Assembly: GCF_009208735.1 (NCBI RefSeq)
Contig: NZ_WFLJ01000022.1
Coordinates: 1-64,000 of the forward strand
Length of the DNA: 64,000 nt
Reading direction: 5' to 3'
From: Janthinobacterium rivuli
GTDB lineage: Bacteria > Pseudomonadota > Gammaproteobacteria > Burkholderiales > Burkholderiaceae_D
Part shown: piece after piece, positions 1 to 9,093 of the stretch
Layout of the letters: every line of letters starts with the position of its first letter
Numbering within the stretch: the stretch's first letter is position 1
Made by a program: the position numbers and the translations under genes
Notes under the pieces: model-generated
The model's database searches: none
What the model was told of the DNA's origin: nothing
Seen by the model: the letters and a program-made list of their open reading frames with translations, nothing else

Positions 1-124
1 CGCCGAATTTCTTCGACAGAACCGTTGCGATTGCAGCGGTCAGCGTGGTTTTACCGTGGTCGACGTGGCCGATGGTGCCGACGTTGACGTGCGGCTTGGT
101 CCGTTCGAATTTACCTTTTGCCAT
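1..124 (-). CDS. tuf: Elongation factor Tu, N-terminal fragment (cut by window edge)
   Basis: The first 41 codons encode the start of EF-Tu, the GTPase that carries aminoacyl-tRNA to the ribosome. The P-loop GHVDHGKT is visible at about residues 19-26, following the usual [14 protein letters not shown] start. A good ribosome binding site (TAGGAG) lies 8 bases upstream of the ATG. The rest of the gene lies beyond the left edge. Three tRNA genes (Tyr, Gly, Thr) directly upstream on the same strand reproduce the classical tRNA-tufB arrangement, so this is the tRNA-linked copy. Confidence 0.97.
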   Translation of the reverse strand, partial: MAKGKFERTKPHVNVGTIGHVDHGKTTLTAAIATVLSKKFG

Positions 125-212
125 TTTGAACTCCTAATGATTTGATTAGATTGCTCAGGCACACGCCCGACGGTCTGGTTTGAATTGCTTCTGTGCTGCC
201 TGCTGCGAATTC

Positions 213-287
<75 letters not shown>

Positions 288-330
288 TGTAATTTGTTGC
301 ATGCGATGCATCAAGCATCTGAACGGAAAC

Positions 331-404
331 TGGAGCGGGTGAAGGGAATCGAACCCTCGTCGTAAGCTTGGAAGGCTTCTGCTCTACCATTGAGCTACAC
401 CCGC
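331..404 (-). tRNA. tRNA-Gly (anticodon TCC)
   Basis: The minus strand reads a 7-bp acceptor stem GCGGGTG/CACCCGC, D-arm TAGCTCAATGGTAGAGC, anticodon loop CTTCCAA (anticodon TCC), T-loop TTCGATT and an encoded CCA. It is the middle tRNA of the Tyr-Gly-Thr-tuf cluster. Confidence 0.97.
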
Positions 405-467
405 GAGGTATCGTTCACTTTATCTTCACTTGCTTTTTGCTACTACCCAGTTTTCCTTGCAAAAACT

Positions 468-552
<85 letters not shown>

Positions 553-565
553 GCGGGAACCGCAG

Positions 566-594
566 AGTATGAAGCATCTACTCACAACTGTCAA
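566..594 (-). promoter_or_regulatory. Sigma-70 promoter of the tRNA-tuf operon
   Basis: On the minus strand a perfect -35 box TTGACA (589-594) is separated by 17 bp from a -10 box CATACT (566-571). It sits just upstream of tRNA-Tyr, as expected for a strong stable-RNA promoter. The 190 bp to its left-hand neighbour gene (595-786) shows no other clear feature. Confidence 0.8.
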
Positions 595-786
595 CCTTAT
601 TTACTGATGCCTGACTGCTGCATTTGCGTATAAAGAAGAAGTTGGCTGCTTCGGGGCGTGATTATAAGCTCCCGATTTGAGAATGTGCAAGGGTTGGCGC
701 GAAAAAGTCGATTTTTTTTCGCATTTTTTTCTTTACCCTGCCTGAAAGCCGCATTTTTCCGTCATTCACCCCGCATTGTCCCCCTT

Positions 787-2433
787 TTACCGGGCGTCAG
801 GCGGATGCATCCAGGCGTTGCCCAGCGGCTTATATTTACGCAACAGTTGCTGATGCAGGCCCGACAGCACGGGCAATTTGGGGTTGCGCGGGTCCAGGCG
901 ACGCACGCCGGCGATGAACGTCAGCGCCTGCTGGCCCATGCGCTCATCCCAGCCTTCGTGTTCCAGGCATTTCAGCACGGCCACGGCCGCATTGAAGACC
1001 ACTTGCGGATTGTCGGGCAGGCGCGTGACGGCTTCGCCCATCAGATCGACGGCGCCGCGGAAATCGCCTTCGCCCGCCCTGGCCGCACCGGCGGCCACCA
1101 TGTCGGCCACTTCCTGGCGGCTTTGCCGCGCCAGCGCCTTGGCCAGCTCTTCGCGCCCCGCCTGCTCGAACACGGCCATGGCGCGCGTCATGGCGGCGCT
1201 GTCGGGCGCATTGCGCATGACTTCGCGCATCACCTCGGCGGCGCCATCCTCGCGCCCGTGCGCCAGGCAGTGGCGCGCCAGTTCCGTTTTCAGCATGGTC
1301 GAGCCGCCCACGTTGTGGCGGTTGGCGGCCAGGGCCGCGTCGAGCGACTGCTGCAGGCGCTCCGCGTTGCCCGTATGCGCATGCAACATGGCGCTGCACA
1401 GGGCGCTGCACAGTTCCGTGTTCTTTTGCCCGCCCATCGACTTGTCGAGGTCGCGGATCACGGCGCCCACCTGCAGCGGATCGCCCTTGCGCACCAGGGT
1501 CTGCACCAGGCGCACGTGGTCTTCCGGATCGCGGAACTCCGAATACTTGGCCTTGCTCACCACCAACTTCAGGGATTTTTCCGCCATCTCGATATCGTCG
1601 GCCGCCAGGGCCGCCTCGCCCAGGCGGCGCAAGCGGCGCACGGCGTGCGGCGACAGGGCCACCGCTTCGCTCAGGGCCGCCTGCGCCAGTTCCGGCTTGC
1701 CTTGCGCCAAATGCGTGCGCGCCAGCCAGTCATACGCGTCGAGAAAACGCTTGTTGTTTTCCAGCAGCCCTTCCAGCGTGCCCTGCGCCGCTGCGTACTC
1801 GCCCAGCAGAAATTGCGTCTTGGCCTGCCCCAGGCGCGCCCAGCCGATGGACTTGGCTTCGTACAGGGCGGCGTAGATCGGCTCGGCGTCGGCCGCCTCG
1901 CCCAGCAGCAGGTGCAGTTCCGCGCGCAGGCGCAGGAAATCCGTGGCGTAGCGCGGATACAGGCTGGCGCCCTCGGTGCAGGCGGCAATCGCCGCGCGCT
2001 CATTGCCCACGTCGATCAATTCGTACACGGGCACGAAGGCATTGCGCTTGTCCAGCGCGCGGCCGATGCGCTCGAGCATGTTGTCAGCGGTGAACGGCTT
2101 GAGGATGTAATCGGTGGGCAACAGTTCGACGGCGCTGACCACCTTGGCGAAGCTGCCTTCGCCCGTCACCATGAAGAACATGGTCGACGCATGCATCAAT
2201 TTATGGTGGCGCAAGTCTTCCAGCATCTGCTGGCCATCCTGTCCGCCGTCGAGATCGTATTCGCACAGGATCAAATCATACGATTTGCTGCCCAGCATAC
2301 GGATCGCCTGGCCCGAACTGGCCGCGTCATCGATCTTCGCCAGGCCGCACAGGTTGAGCATATTGTGCAGGCTGGCGCGCATGCCCGGATGCGGCTCGAT
2401 GATCAGTGCGCTAAGGCCCTTGAGTTCTTTCAT
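787..2433 (-). CDS. Response regulator with receiver domain and TPR tail
   Basis: A 548-aa protein. Residues 1-125 form a CheY-like receiver: hydrophobic ALIIE strand, likely phospho-acceptor Asp60 (CEYDL), a T/S switch region (MVTGEG) and the conserved lysine in YILKPF. The acidic pocket is reduced, with Glu13-Pro14 where most receivers have two acidic residues. The remaining ~400 residues are Ala/Leu-rich helical repeats of TPR type with no DNA-binding or enzymatic domain, so output is probably protein-protein interaction. The ATG at 2433 is chosen because the receiver fold starts there; the frame remains open upstream but codes nothing recognisable. It follows the HD-GYP response regulator by 133 bp on the same strand, so the two may act in one signalling pathway. 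The partner kinase is not in the window. Confidence 0.85.
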   Translation of the reverse strand: MKELKGLSALIIEPHPGMRASLHNMLNLCGLAKIDDAASSGQAIRMLGSKSYDLILCEYDLDGGQDGQQMLEDLRHHKLMHASTMFFMVTGEGSFAKVVSAVELLPTDYILKPFTADNMLERIGRALDKRNAFVPVYELIDVGNERAAIAACTEGASLYPRYATDFLRLRAELHLLLGEAADAEPIYAALYEAKSIGWARLGQAKTQFLLGEYAAAQGTLEGLLENNKRFLDAYDWLARTHLAQGKPELAQAALSEAVALSPHAVRRLRRLGEAALAADDIEMAEKSLKLVVSKAKYSEFRDPEDHVRLVQTLVRKGDPLQVGAVIRDLDKSMGGQKNTELCSALCSAMLHAHTGNAERLQQSLDAALAANRHNVGGSTMLKTELARHCLAHGREDGAAEVMREVMRNAPDSAAMTRAMAVFEQAGREELAKALARQSRQEVADMVAAGAARAGEGDFRGAVDLMGEAVTRLPDNPQVVFNAAVAVLKCLEHEGWDERMGQQALTFIAGVRRLDPRNPKLPVLSGLHQQLLRKYKPLGNAWMHPPDAR

Positions 2434-2566
2434 GTCGTGATGTCCGAAAACTCCGCGGCGCGCCACGCTGGTGCGTGGTGCCAGCCGGCATGAGGCTGCC
2501 GAGTATATGACGGCGCCGCGCGCAAGGGAATGGCGGCGTGCCGAAAAACGCCAAGGAAGTTGCTGC

Positions 2567-4162
2567 TCAAGCGACGGCGCGCTCCGGATGCCACAGTTGC
2601 GGCTCGTGGTCAATCAGATCCAGCAGCGCCGTCACCACTTCCGGATCGAACTGGCTGCCGCTGCGCTGTTCGATGTATTCGCGCACCTGCGGATACGGCC
2701 ACGGTTCCTTGTAGGGCCGCTCGTGCAGCAAGGCATCGAAGACGTCGACCACGGCAACGATGCGCGCGGCCACAGGAATGTCGCGCCCCTTCAGGCCATT
2801 CGGATAGCCGGCGCCATCGAAATGCTCGTGGTGGCCGCCGGCGATCTGCGCGCCATACGTCAGGTAGCTGACGCCGTCGACCATGTTGGCGGCCCGCTCG
2901 AGGATGGTGCGCCCGACGCTGGCATGCAGCTGCATCTGCGTCCGCTCCTCGTCCGTATGCCGGCCCGGCTTGAGCAGCACGGCGTCCGGCGTGGCCACCT
3001 TGCCCACGTCGTGCAGGATGCTGGCCAGGCCGATCATGTCGAGCAGTTGCGGCGTCAGCTCGTCCGGGTACACGCCGCGCTGCTGCATGCGCCGGGCGAT
3101 GGCGTCGGACAGCAGCTGCACGCGCCGCACGTGGCCGCCCGTGTCGCTGTCGCGGAATTCGGCCAGGTCGGCCAGCGCCACCACGGTCGCTTCCTGCGCC
3201 TTGCGCAGCTGGCCGAACATGTACAGGTTGTCGAAGGCGGCGGCGATGCGCTGGCAAAACACTTCCAGCAAGTCGCGCTGGATCTGCGCCAGCGGCCACG
3301 GCGGCGTGACGGAGATGGCCAGCTCGCGGTTGCCCTCCGTATGGATGAACAGCACATTGGCCGGATGCTCGAACTGGCTGCGCTTTTCCGCAAACGCCTT
3401 GGCGATGGTGGCGGTGAGCGCATGGTCGGCCGGCATCGCTTCGGCCTCGGCCAGCATGGCATAGGTGCCCGTGGCGGCGACCACCTCGGGCCGCCCGGCG
3501 CCGCCCTGCATCAGGCACAGCACGCCGTCGGCACCCACGTCGAGGATGGCGCTGACCTGGTTGAGCACGCCGGAGGCGAATTCGCGCAAGGAATGGATCT
3601 GGTACAGATTGGTGGCGCCGGCGAGGATCTTGCCCAGGCCGATGCGGCTGCGCTCGAGCATCATCAGGCTCTCGTAGGCGCGCAGGGCCGAGATGACGGT
3701 GGTAAACAGCTTTTGCGTCGTCAGTTCCGTCTTCGCCTTGTAATCGTTGATGTCGTATTCGATGATGACGCGCTGCTCGGGCGCCTGGCCCGGCTGGCCC
3801 GTGCGCAGCACGACGCGCACGATGGAGTTGTTCAGGTCGGCACGGATGCGCTTGGCAAGGATCAGGCCGGCGTCATCCGTTTCCATCACCACGTCGAGCA
3901 GTACCAGCGCGATATCGGGCGTGTCGCGCAGGATCTCGTACGCTTCGCGGCCGCTGTAGGCGGAAAACAGTTCCAGCTCGCGTCCCTTGAAGCTGACATT
4001 GCGCAGCGCCAGCCGCGTGACCGCATGCACATCGACGTCGTCATCGACGATCAGGACACGCCACAGGCGCTGGTCGGGCGCGGCCAGCCCGGCAGGACTG
4101 GCCACCGGCTCATCTTCGTCGAGCAGCCAGTTATCATCTGCATCGGCTTTGAGGTCGGTCAT
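2567..4162 (-). CDS. Response regulator: receiver, DUF3369 and HD-GYP phosphodiesterase domains
   Basis: A 531-aa cytoplasmic protein. The receiver (about 35-160) shows the acidic pair in VLIVDDDVD and phospho-acceptor Asp90 in LVLLDVV. Residues 165-320 match the DUF3369 region commonly found in this architecture. The C-terminus carries an HD-GYP domain with LHDVGK (HD at 384-385) and HHEHFDGAGYP (444-454), the complete catalytic signature of cyclic-di-GMP hydrolases. It probably lowers c-di-GMP when phosphorylated. The start MTDLKADAD is preceded by a modest purine-rich stretch (TTAGGAGTATTC). It lies upstream of the receiver-TPR gene and downstream of the J-domain gene on the same strand. 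The family call is firm; signal and target are unknown. Confidence 0.9.
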   Translation of the reverse strand: MTDLKADADDNWLLDEDEPVASPAGLAAPDQRLWRVLIVDDDVDVHAVTRLALRNVSFKGRELELFSAYSGREAYEILRDTPDIALVLLDVVMETDDAGLILAKRIRADLNNSIVRVVLRTGQPGQAPEQRVIIEYDINDYKAKTELTTQKLFTTVISALRAYESLMMLERSRIGLGKILAGATNLYQIHSLREFASGVLNQVSAILDVGADGVLCLMQGGAGRPEVVAATGTYAMLAEAEAMPADHALTATIAKAFAEKRSQFEHPANVLFIHTEGNRELAISVTPPWPLAQIQRDLLEVFCQRIAAAFDNLYMFGQLRKAQEATVVALADLAEFRDSDTGGHVRRVQLLSDAIARRMQQRGVYPDELTPQLLDMIGLASILHDVGKVATPDAVLLKPGRHTDEERTQMQLHASVGRTILERAANMVDGVSYLTYGAQIAGGHHEHFDGAGYPNGLKGRDIPVAARIVAVVDVFDALLHERPYKEPWPYPQVREYIEQRSGSQFDPEVVTALLDLIDHEPQLWHPERAVA

Positions 4163-4225
4163 GAATACTCCTAAGGGATAAGTTCGATGTGGACGCTGCG
4201 TTGACGCATATCAAGCATAATCAGA

Positions 4226-5317
4226 TTAGATGCCGCTTACAACAGGATTCTGCGTACCGCCTTCGCTGGCGGACGGCGACGAGGCCGAGGCCGGCGCCGA
4301 GGCGCCGCCGCGCGTGGCGCCGCCACAATTGTCCTGGCCCGGCCCGACGGCTTGGTAGCGCACTTCATACTTGCCCGCGCTGAGCTGCTCCACCGTCAGC
4401 TTGTCATGCGCCAGGATGTACAGGTAGCGCACATTCGAGCGCCGCTCCTGGTCATACAGCTTGACGAAGACGGGCGCCGCGTTGCTGCTGTTGTCGATGG
4501 TCAAGCTCAGTTCGTCGCCCTTGTTACTGATCGGGAAGCCATCCACATAGCCGGACTGCGCCGGCCAAGGCTCGCCGTTCGGCGCCACCAGCGTCACGGA
4601 CTGGCCCACGCCATCGCAGACTGGCTGGCTGGCCTTCAGGCTCAGCTGTGCCACGGCCAGCACGCGGATCTCCGGCGTCTTTGCTTGCGGGGGCTCGGGC
4701 GCATACGGCTTGCCCACCGCCCAGCTATCGACCGCCACCGCCTCGCCTTTCGATGACGGCGCGGCACTCCCCGCCGGCGTGGCCGTTTCCACATGGGGCT
4801 TGGCGCCATCGCGGGCCAGCCCGCTCCAGGCCGACGCCAGCGCGGCAGGCATGGGTTGGGACGTATCGAGCATCAGCAAGGCGCCCAGCCAGCCCAGCAG
4901 CAGGCAAACAAGCAGACTCAGCCACCAGCGCCAGTTGCGCCAGACGGGCTGCGGGCCGCGCCGCGGCGCGCCCTTCGGCGGCGGCACATCCTGCGCCCAG
5001 GCGTGTTCATGCGGCTGGGCATGGCCTTTCGCGCGGCCATCGCGGTTCTTGCCCTCTTCGTGGTGGGTGCTTTCCAGCCATTCGATTTCCCACTCCTCGG
5101 CGGCGATCCACTCGTCGTGTTCCTTGCGGCGTTGTGGATCGGACAAGGTGCCGTAGGCGCTGTTGAGAATCGCCATGATGCGGGCGGCTTTTTCGTCGCC
5201 GGGATTCTTGTCCGGGTGGTATTTCTGGCTGAGGGCTTTGTACGCGGCACGTATGACTTCCTGCGGCGCCAGGCGCGCCACCTTCAGGTTGTCATAGTGT
5301 GTATGTATCTTTCCCAT
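4226..5317 (-). CDS. Membrane-anchored J-domain protein
   Basis: A 363-aa protein. Residues 5-70 form a DnaJ J-domain with the essential HPD tripeptide at 34-36 (KYHPDKNPGD), so it should stimulate the ATPase of an Hsp70 (DnaK). There is no Gly/Phe region or zinc-finger domain, so it is not canonical DnaJ. A basic linker is followed by one transmembrane segment near residues 130-150 (LSLLVCLLLGWLGALLML). The remainder is a low-complexity Ala/Pro-rich part and a C-terminal region with beta-strand-like sequence, probably periplasmic. The specific client is unknown. It sits 63 bp upstream of the HD-GYP regulator on the same strand. Confidence 0.85.
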   Translation of the reverse strand: MGKIHTHYDNLKVARLAPQEVIRAAYKALSQKYHPDKNPGDEKAARIMAILNSAYGTLSDPQRRKEHDEWIAAEEWEIEWLESTHHEEGKNRDGRAKGHAQPHEHAWAQDVPPPKGAPRRGPQPVWRNWRWWLSLLVCLLLGWLGALLMLDTSQPMPAALASAWSGLARDGAKPHVETATPAGSAAPSSKGEAVAVDSWAVGKPYAPEPPQAKTPEIRVLAVAQLSLKASQPVCDGVGQSVTLVAPNGEPWPAQSGYVDGFPISNKGDELSLTIDNSSNAAPVFVKLYDQERRSNVRYLYILAHDKLTVEQLSAGKYEVRYQAVGPGQDNCGGATRGGASAPASASSPSASEGGTQNPVVSGI

Positions 5318-5456
5318 CGTTCTATCTTGAAATCGGTGCGCGGCGACGGGTTCTTGCAGGATGGAACCGTGCTGTGTCGGTCATCATATACGATATGACA
5401 AGATAATAACCACCGGCGGACAGGAATTTGCAGGGCGACACGGCCCTGCCTTGATA

Positions 5457-6608
5457 TTACAAGCGGTGGCTGCGGTCGCTGGACAACAACGCTTCCGGCA
5501 ACGCCACCTGGTGCCCCACCACCAGCACCTTGAACAATTCCCCCATCTCGGCGGGCGACACCAGCTTGTGCACGGCGCTCGCTTGCGGCAGGTAGGTCTT
5601 GACCTGTTCCGGATCGGTGCGCAGCAGCAAGTCGCCAAGGCCGGAACCCAGCAGGAAAGACGCCTGGTTCATGTAGGCGAGCACATCGAGACCCGCATCC
5701 TGCGCCGCCACCGCCATGGCCGTGAAATCGACGTGGGCCGTGATGTCCTGCAAGCCGGGCAGATAAAACGGTTCCGCGTGGGCATGATGGCGGTAATGGC
5801 ACATCAGGGTGCCCGTGGCGCGCAAGTCCAGGTAATACTCATGCGCGGGGAAGCCATAATCGAACAGCACGGCCGCGCCGCCCTTGCCATTGGTCAGCAT
5901 GCGCGCCAGCGAGCGCATGAAGCCGCAGGCGACGCCATGGATTTCCGTGACATAGCCGACCGGCAAGGCATCGGCGTCCGGCACCTGGGCGGCGATCTGC
6001 GCGGCCACCTCGGCGCCGGCCGCGCGTTCGACAAACACGAACTGGCCGTCGGCGATGCTGACGTCGAGTTCGCACCAGCCGGCGGGCGTCTTGCTGATCA
6101 GGTTGACGGGCATGGCGTCGAGCACTTCGTTGCCGAACACGGCGCCCTCGAAACTGTCGGGGAAGCCGTCGAGCCACACCACTTGCGGGAAGGCGGCCAG
6201 GGCCAGTTCCTGGCGCGCGCGCAATTCGCCGGACAATTCGACGATCGCATACTGTTCCACAGAGATGCCGGCCTTCGCCGCTTCCGTCAGGATATCAAAG
6301 GCCAGCTTGCCCGTGCCGGCGCCGAATTCGAGGATGCGCGGGGCCGTTTGCGCCATAATAGCGGCTGCCACATGGGCCAGCGTGGCGCCGAACAGGGGAG
6401 ATATCTCCGGCGCGGTTGTAAAATCGCCATCTTTGCCCAGCTTGGCGGCGCCGCCGCTGTAATAGCCGAGGTCAGGCGCATACAGCGCCAGCTCCATGAA
6501 GCGGACAAAGGGAATGGCGCCGTCATTGCGCGCGATTTCGGCGGCAATCTGGTGCTGCAAGGCATGGGACGCGGCCAGCGCGTCGCTATCGGGTGCGGGA
6601 AGAGACAT
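5457..6608 (-). CDS. SAM-dependent methyltransferase, MidA/NDUFAF7 family
   Basis: A 383-aa class I methyltransferase. The SAM-binding glycine-rich motif ILEFGAGTGKLAFDIL is clear, and the sequence keeps family features such as YYSGGAAKLGKDGDFTTAPEI-like N-terminal and GNEVLDAMPV segments. The mitochondrial relative NDUFAF7 methylates an arginine of a complex I subunit; the substrate of bacterial members is not established. It is transcribed divergently from the SDR-folB-ttcA operon across a 90-bp gap. The ATG at 6608 begins MSLPAPDSD and the length fits the family. Confidence 0.9.
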   Translation of the reverse strand: MSLPAPDSDALAASHALQHQIAAEIARNDGAIPFVRFMELALYAPDLGYYSGGAAKLGKDGDFTTAPEISPLFGATLAHVAAAIMAQTAPRILEFGAGTGKLAFDILTEAAKAGISVEQYAIVELSGELRARQELALAAFPQVVWLDGFPDSFEGAVFGNEVLDAMPVNLISKTPAGWCELDVSIADGQFVFVERAAGAEVAAQIAAQVPDADALPVGYVTEIHGVACGFMRSLARMLTNGKGGAAVLFDYGFPAHEYYLDLRATGTLMCHYRHHAHAEPFYLPGLQDITAHVDFTAMAVAAQDAGLDVLAYMNQASFLLGSGLGDLLLRTDPEQVKTYLPQASAVHKLVSPAEMGELFKVLVVGHQVALPEALLSSDRSHRL

Positions 6609-6698
6609 ATCCGCATTGTAGCGAATCGGCGGGCCACGGCGCCAGTGCCGGCCACGGCGGCCAGGCGCACTTCACACACAAGCACAATAAATAAAGAC

Positions 6699-7484
6699 AT
6701 GACTCCAGCATCGACATTGCCACACAGCTCTCCCCGCGTCGCCCTCGTCACGGGCGCGGCGCGCCGCATCGGCCGCGCCATCGCGCTGGGCCTGGCGCGC
6801 GACGGCTGGGATATCGCCGTCCATTACCGCGACTCGCGCGATGAAGCGCTCAGCCTGGTGGAAGAAATCACGGCGCTGGGCCGCCGCGCCCACGCCTTCC
6901 CCTGCGACCTGGCGCAGGAAGACGCCGTGCGCCAGTTGCTGCCGCAGGCGCAGGCGGCGCTGGGCCCCGTCACTTGCGTGGTCAACAACGCATCGTTGTT
7001 TGCATACGACAATGCGGGCGATTTTTCCTTCGGTGCGCTCGATGCCCACATGCACGCCAACCTGGCCGCCCCCATCCTGCTGGCGCAAGCGCTGTACCAG
7101 GCCACCCCGGCAGGCGGGCAAGCCGTGGTCATCAACTTGCTGGACCAAAAACTGTACAATCTCAATCCTGATTTTTTGTCGTACACCCTGTCCAAGGCGG
7201 CGCTGCTGTCGGCGACCACCATGCTGGCCCAGGCGCTGGCGCCGAAAGTGCGCGTGGTGGGCATCGCCCCCGGCATCACCATGGTCTCCGGCGAACAGAC
7301 GGAAGCGAACTTTACCAAGGCGCATGAAAACACGCCGCTGGGCCGTTCCAGCACGCCCGAGGATGTCGCCGACTGCGTCTGTTACGTGGCCGGCGCGCGC
7401 GCATTGACGGGCACGACGCTCCTCGTCGACGGCGGCCAGCATTTGATCGGCTTGCCGCGCGACGTCATGTTTTTGACCAAATAA
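6699..7484 (+). CDS. SDR family oxidoreductase, pteridine reductase/FolM-like
   Basis: A 261-aa short-chain dehydrogenase. The nucleotide motif is TGAARRIG (18-25), whose arginine in the TGxxxR form is typical of PTR1/FolM-type pteridine reductases that use NADPH. NNAS follows in the central fold, and the catalytic Tyr and Lys lie in SYTLSK. The C-terminus has GITMVSGEQTE and a closing DGGQHLIG. The start at 6699 is chosen because the fold begins there; the longer open frame upstream is antisense to the methyltransferase gene. It is 53 bp upstream of folB, consistent with reduction of pterin or dihydrofolate. The substrate is inferred from motif and context, not proven. Confidence 0.85.
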   Translation: MTPASTLPHSSPRVALVTGAARRIGRAIALGLARDGWDIAVHYRDSRDEALSLVEEITALGRRAHAFPCDLAQEDAVRQLLPQAQAALGPVTCVVNNASLFAYDNAGDFSFGALDAHMHANLAAPILLAQALYQATPAGGQAVVINLLDQKLYNLNPDFLSYTLSKAALLSATTMLAQALAPKVRVVGIAPGITMVSGEQTEANFTKAHENTPLGRSSTPEDVADCVCYVAGARALTGTTLLVDGGQHLIGLPRDVMFLTK

Positions 7485-7537
7485 TCAGCAGCCCTACCAA
7501 ACAACCAGCATTCCAGCATCCCCGAAAAGGTAAAACT

Positions 7538-7936
7538 ATGTCGTCCGCCCTGTCCCACCCTCGCCTGGCCGATTGTCGCCGCCTGTTCCTGCGCAATTAC
7601 GAAGTCCTCATCAACATCGGCGTCTACGACTTCGAGAAAAAGGGCGAGCAGCGCGTCCTCATCAACGTCGACCTGTACATTCCCCTGGCCCTGTCGACGC
7701 CGAAAGATGACCAGCTGGAAGAAGTGGTCGACTACGACTTCATGCGCGAAACCATCGCCAAACGCATGGCGCAAGGCCACGTGCAGCTGCAGGAAAGCCT
7801 GGTCGACGACGTGCTCGCCGCCATGCTGGCGCACCCGCGCGTGCGCGCCGCGCGCGTGTCGAGCATGAAACCGGACGTGTATCCCGACTGCGAAGGCGTG
7901 GGCGTGGAAGTATTCAAGATCAAGGATGAAGCATGA
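7538..7936 (+). CDS. folB: Dihydroneopterin aldolase
   Basis: A 132-aa enzyme of folate biosynthesis that cleaves 7,8-dihydroneopterin to 6-hydroxymethyl-dihydropterin and glycolaldehyde. Recognisable family blocks are [18 protein letters not shown] near the N-terminus, [11 protein letters not shown] in the middle and a [17 protein letters not shown]-like C-terminus. A ribosome binding site AAAAGG precedes the ATG by about 7 bases. It overlaps ttcA by ATGA, so the two are translationally coupled, and it follows the pteridine-reductase-like SDR. Confidence 0.93.
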   Translation: MSSALSHPRLADCRRLFLRNYEVLINIGVYDFEKKGEQRVLINVDLYIPLALSTPKDDQLEEVVDYDFMRETIAKRMAQGHVQLQESLVDDVLAAMLAHPRVRAARVSSMKPDVYPDCEGVGVEVFKIKDEA

Positions 7937-8904
7937 GCAACATGAACAATGCCGCAGTGATGGAACCGACGACAACGGCCGTGGAATTCCCGGCCAACGT
8001 GGAAGCGCAGAAACTGGCGCGCAAGAAGGCGGAAAAGATCGCCCTGGAAAACAACAAGCTGCACAAGCGCTTGTGCCGCCTGGTGGGGCAAGCCATCGGC
8101 GACTTCAACATGATCGAAGACGGCGACAAGGTGATGGTGTGCTTGTCGGGCGGCAAGGATAGCTACGCGCTGCTGGACATCCTGATGACCTTGCGCGAGC
8201 GCGCGCCGATTCACTTCGACATCGTCGCCGTCAACCTGGACCAGAAGCAGCCGAACTTCCCGCCGGAAATCCTGCCCGCCTACCTGACGGAACTGGGCGT
8301 GGCCTTCCACATCGAAAACCAGGATACCTACAGCATCGTCAAGCGCCTGATCCCGGAAGGCAAGACGACCTGCTCGCTGTGCTCGCGTCTACGCCGCGGC
8401 ATCCTGTACCGCGTGGCCGACGAGCTGGGCGCCAACAAGATCGCCCTGGGCCACCACCGCGACGACATCCTGGAAACCTTCTTCCTGAATATGTTCTTCG
8501 GTGGAAAACTGAAAGGCATGCCGGCCAAGCTGCAATCGGACGACGGCAAGCACATCGTCATCCGCCCGATGGCCTACGTGAAGGAAGAGGACACGCAGCG
8601 CTATGCGGAAGTCAAGGGCTTCCCCATCATTCCATGCGATTTGTGCGGTTCGCAGGAAAACCTGCAGCGCAAGCAGATCAAGGGCCTGATGCGCGAATGG
8701 GACAAGAAATTCCCGGGCCGCGTGGAAAGCATCTTCTCGGCCCTGTCGAACGTGGCGCCGTCGCACCTGATGGACCCGAAACTGTTCGGCTTCAAGGATT
8801 TGAAGGCCGATGGCGTGGCCAACCCCATGGGCGACATCGCCTTCGATGAAGAGCCATGCTCGACGCCGACCACCTTCGGCACGATCCCCCTGCAACCGTT
8901 GTAA
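7933..8904 (+). CDS. ttcA: tRNA 2-thiocytidine(32) synthetase
   Basis: A 323-aa PP-loop ATPase that thiolates cytidine 32 of certain tRNAs. The PP-loop motif SGGKDS is at 72-77. Two cysteine pairs, CSLC (147-150) and CDLC (235-238), match the family positions that bind an iron-sulfur cluster. Conserved [14 protein letters not shown] follows the first pair. Its ATG overlaps the folB stop (ATGA). Downstream, at 8934-8952, a 7-bp hairpin CGCCACC/GGTGGCG without a clear T-tract may mark the end of the operon. Confidence 0.95.
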   Translation: MSNMNNAAVMEPTTTAVEFPANVEAQKLARKKAEKIALENNKLHKRLCRLVGQAIGDFNMIEDGDKVMVCLSGGKDSYALLDILMTLRERAPIHFDIVAVNLDQKQPNFPPEILPAYLTELGVAFHIENQDTYSIVKRLIPEGKTTCSLCSRLRRGILYRVADELGANKIALGHHRDDILETFFLNMFFGGKLKGMPAKLQSDDGKHIVIRPMAYVKEEDTQRYAEVKGFPIIPCDLCGSQENLQRKQIKGLMREWDKKFPGRVESIFSALSNVAPSHLMDPKLFGFKDLKADGVANPMGDIAFDEEPCSTPTTFGTIPLQPL

Positions 8905-9093
8905 TCCGCAGTTGTCAGCCCGTGTTGTTTCGCCGCCACCATCACGGTGGCGGGCAGTATATTCCCTCTGCCTCTTTCCCCCTCCCTTCATTTGATGTAC
9001 CGTAGACAACTCTGCCGGTACGCGGTGTGTCACGCGCGCATCCCTGCCCGGCGGTCAGCACGCATTCTTCCGACAACCTCACTGGAATGAACC

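Noticed and set aside
658-2493. Long plus-strand open frame opposite the receiver-TPR gene
   Set aside because: It is antisense to a well-supported gene, has no family resemblance and is rich in His/Arg/Gln/Ala, the usual mirror of GC-rich coding DNA.
2471-4174. Long plus-strand open frame opposite the HD-GYP gene
   Set aside because: Same mirror effect; the minus strand carries complete catalytic motifs.
5361-6698. In-frame upstream extension of the SDR gene
   Set aside because: The extension is antisense to the methyltransferase and has no SDR content; the real start is 6699.
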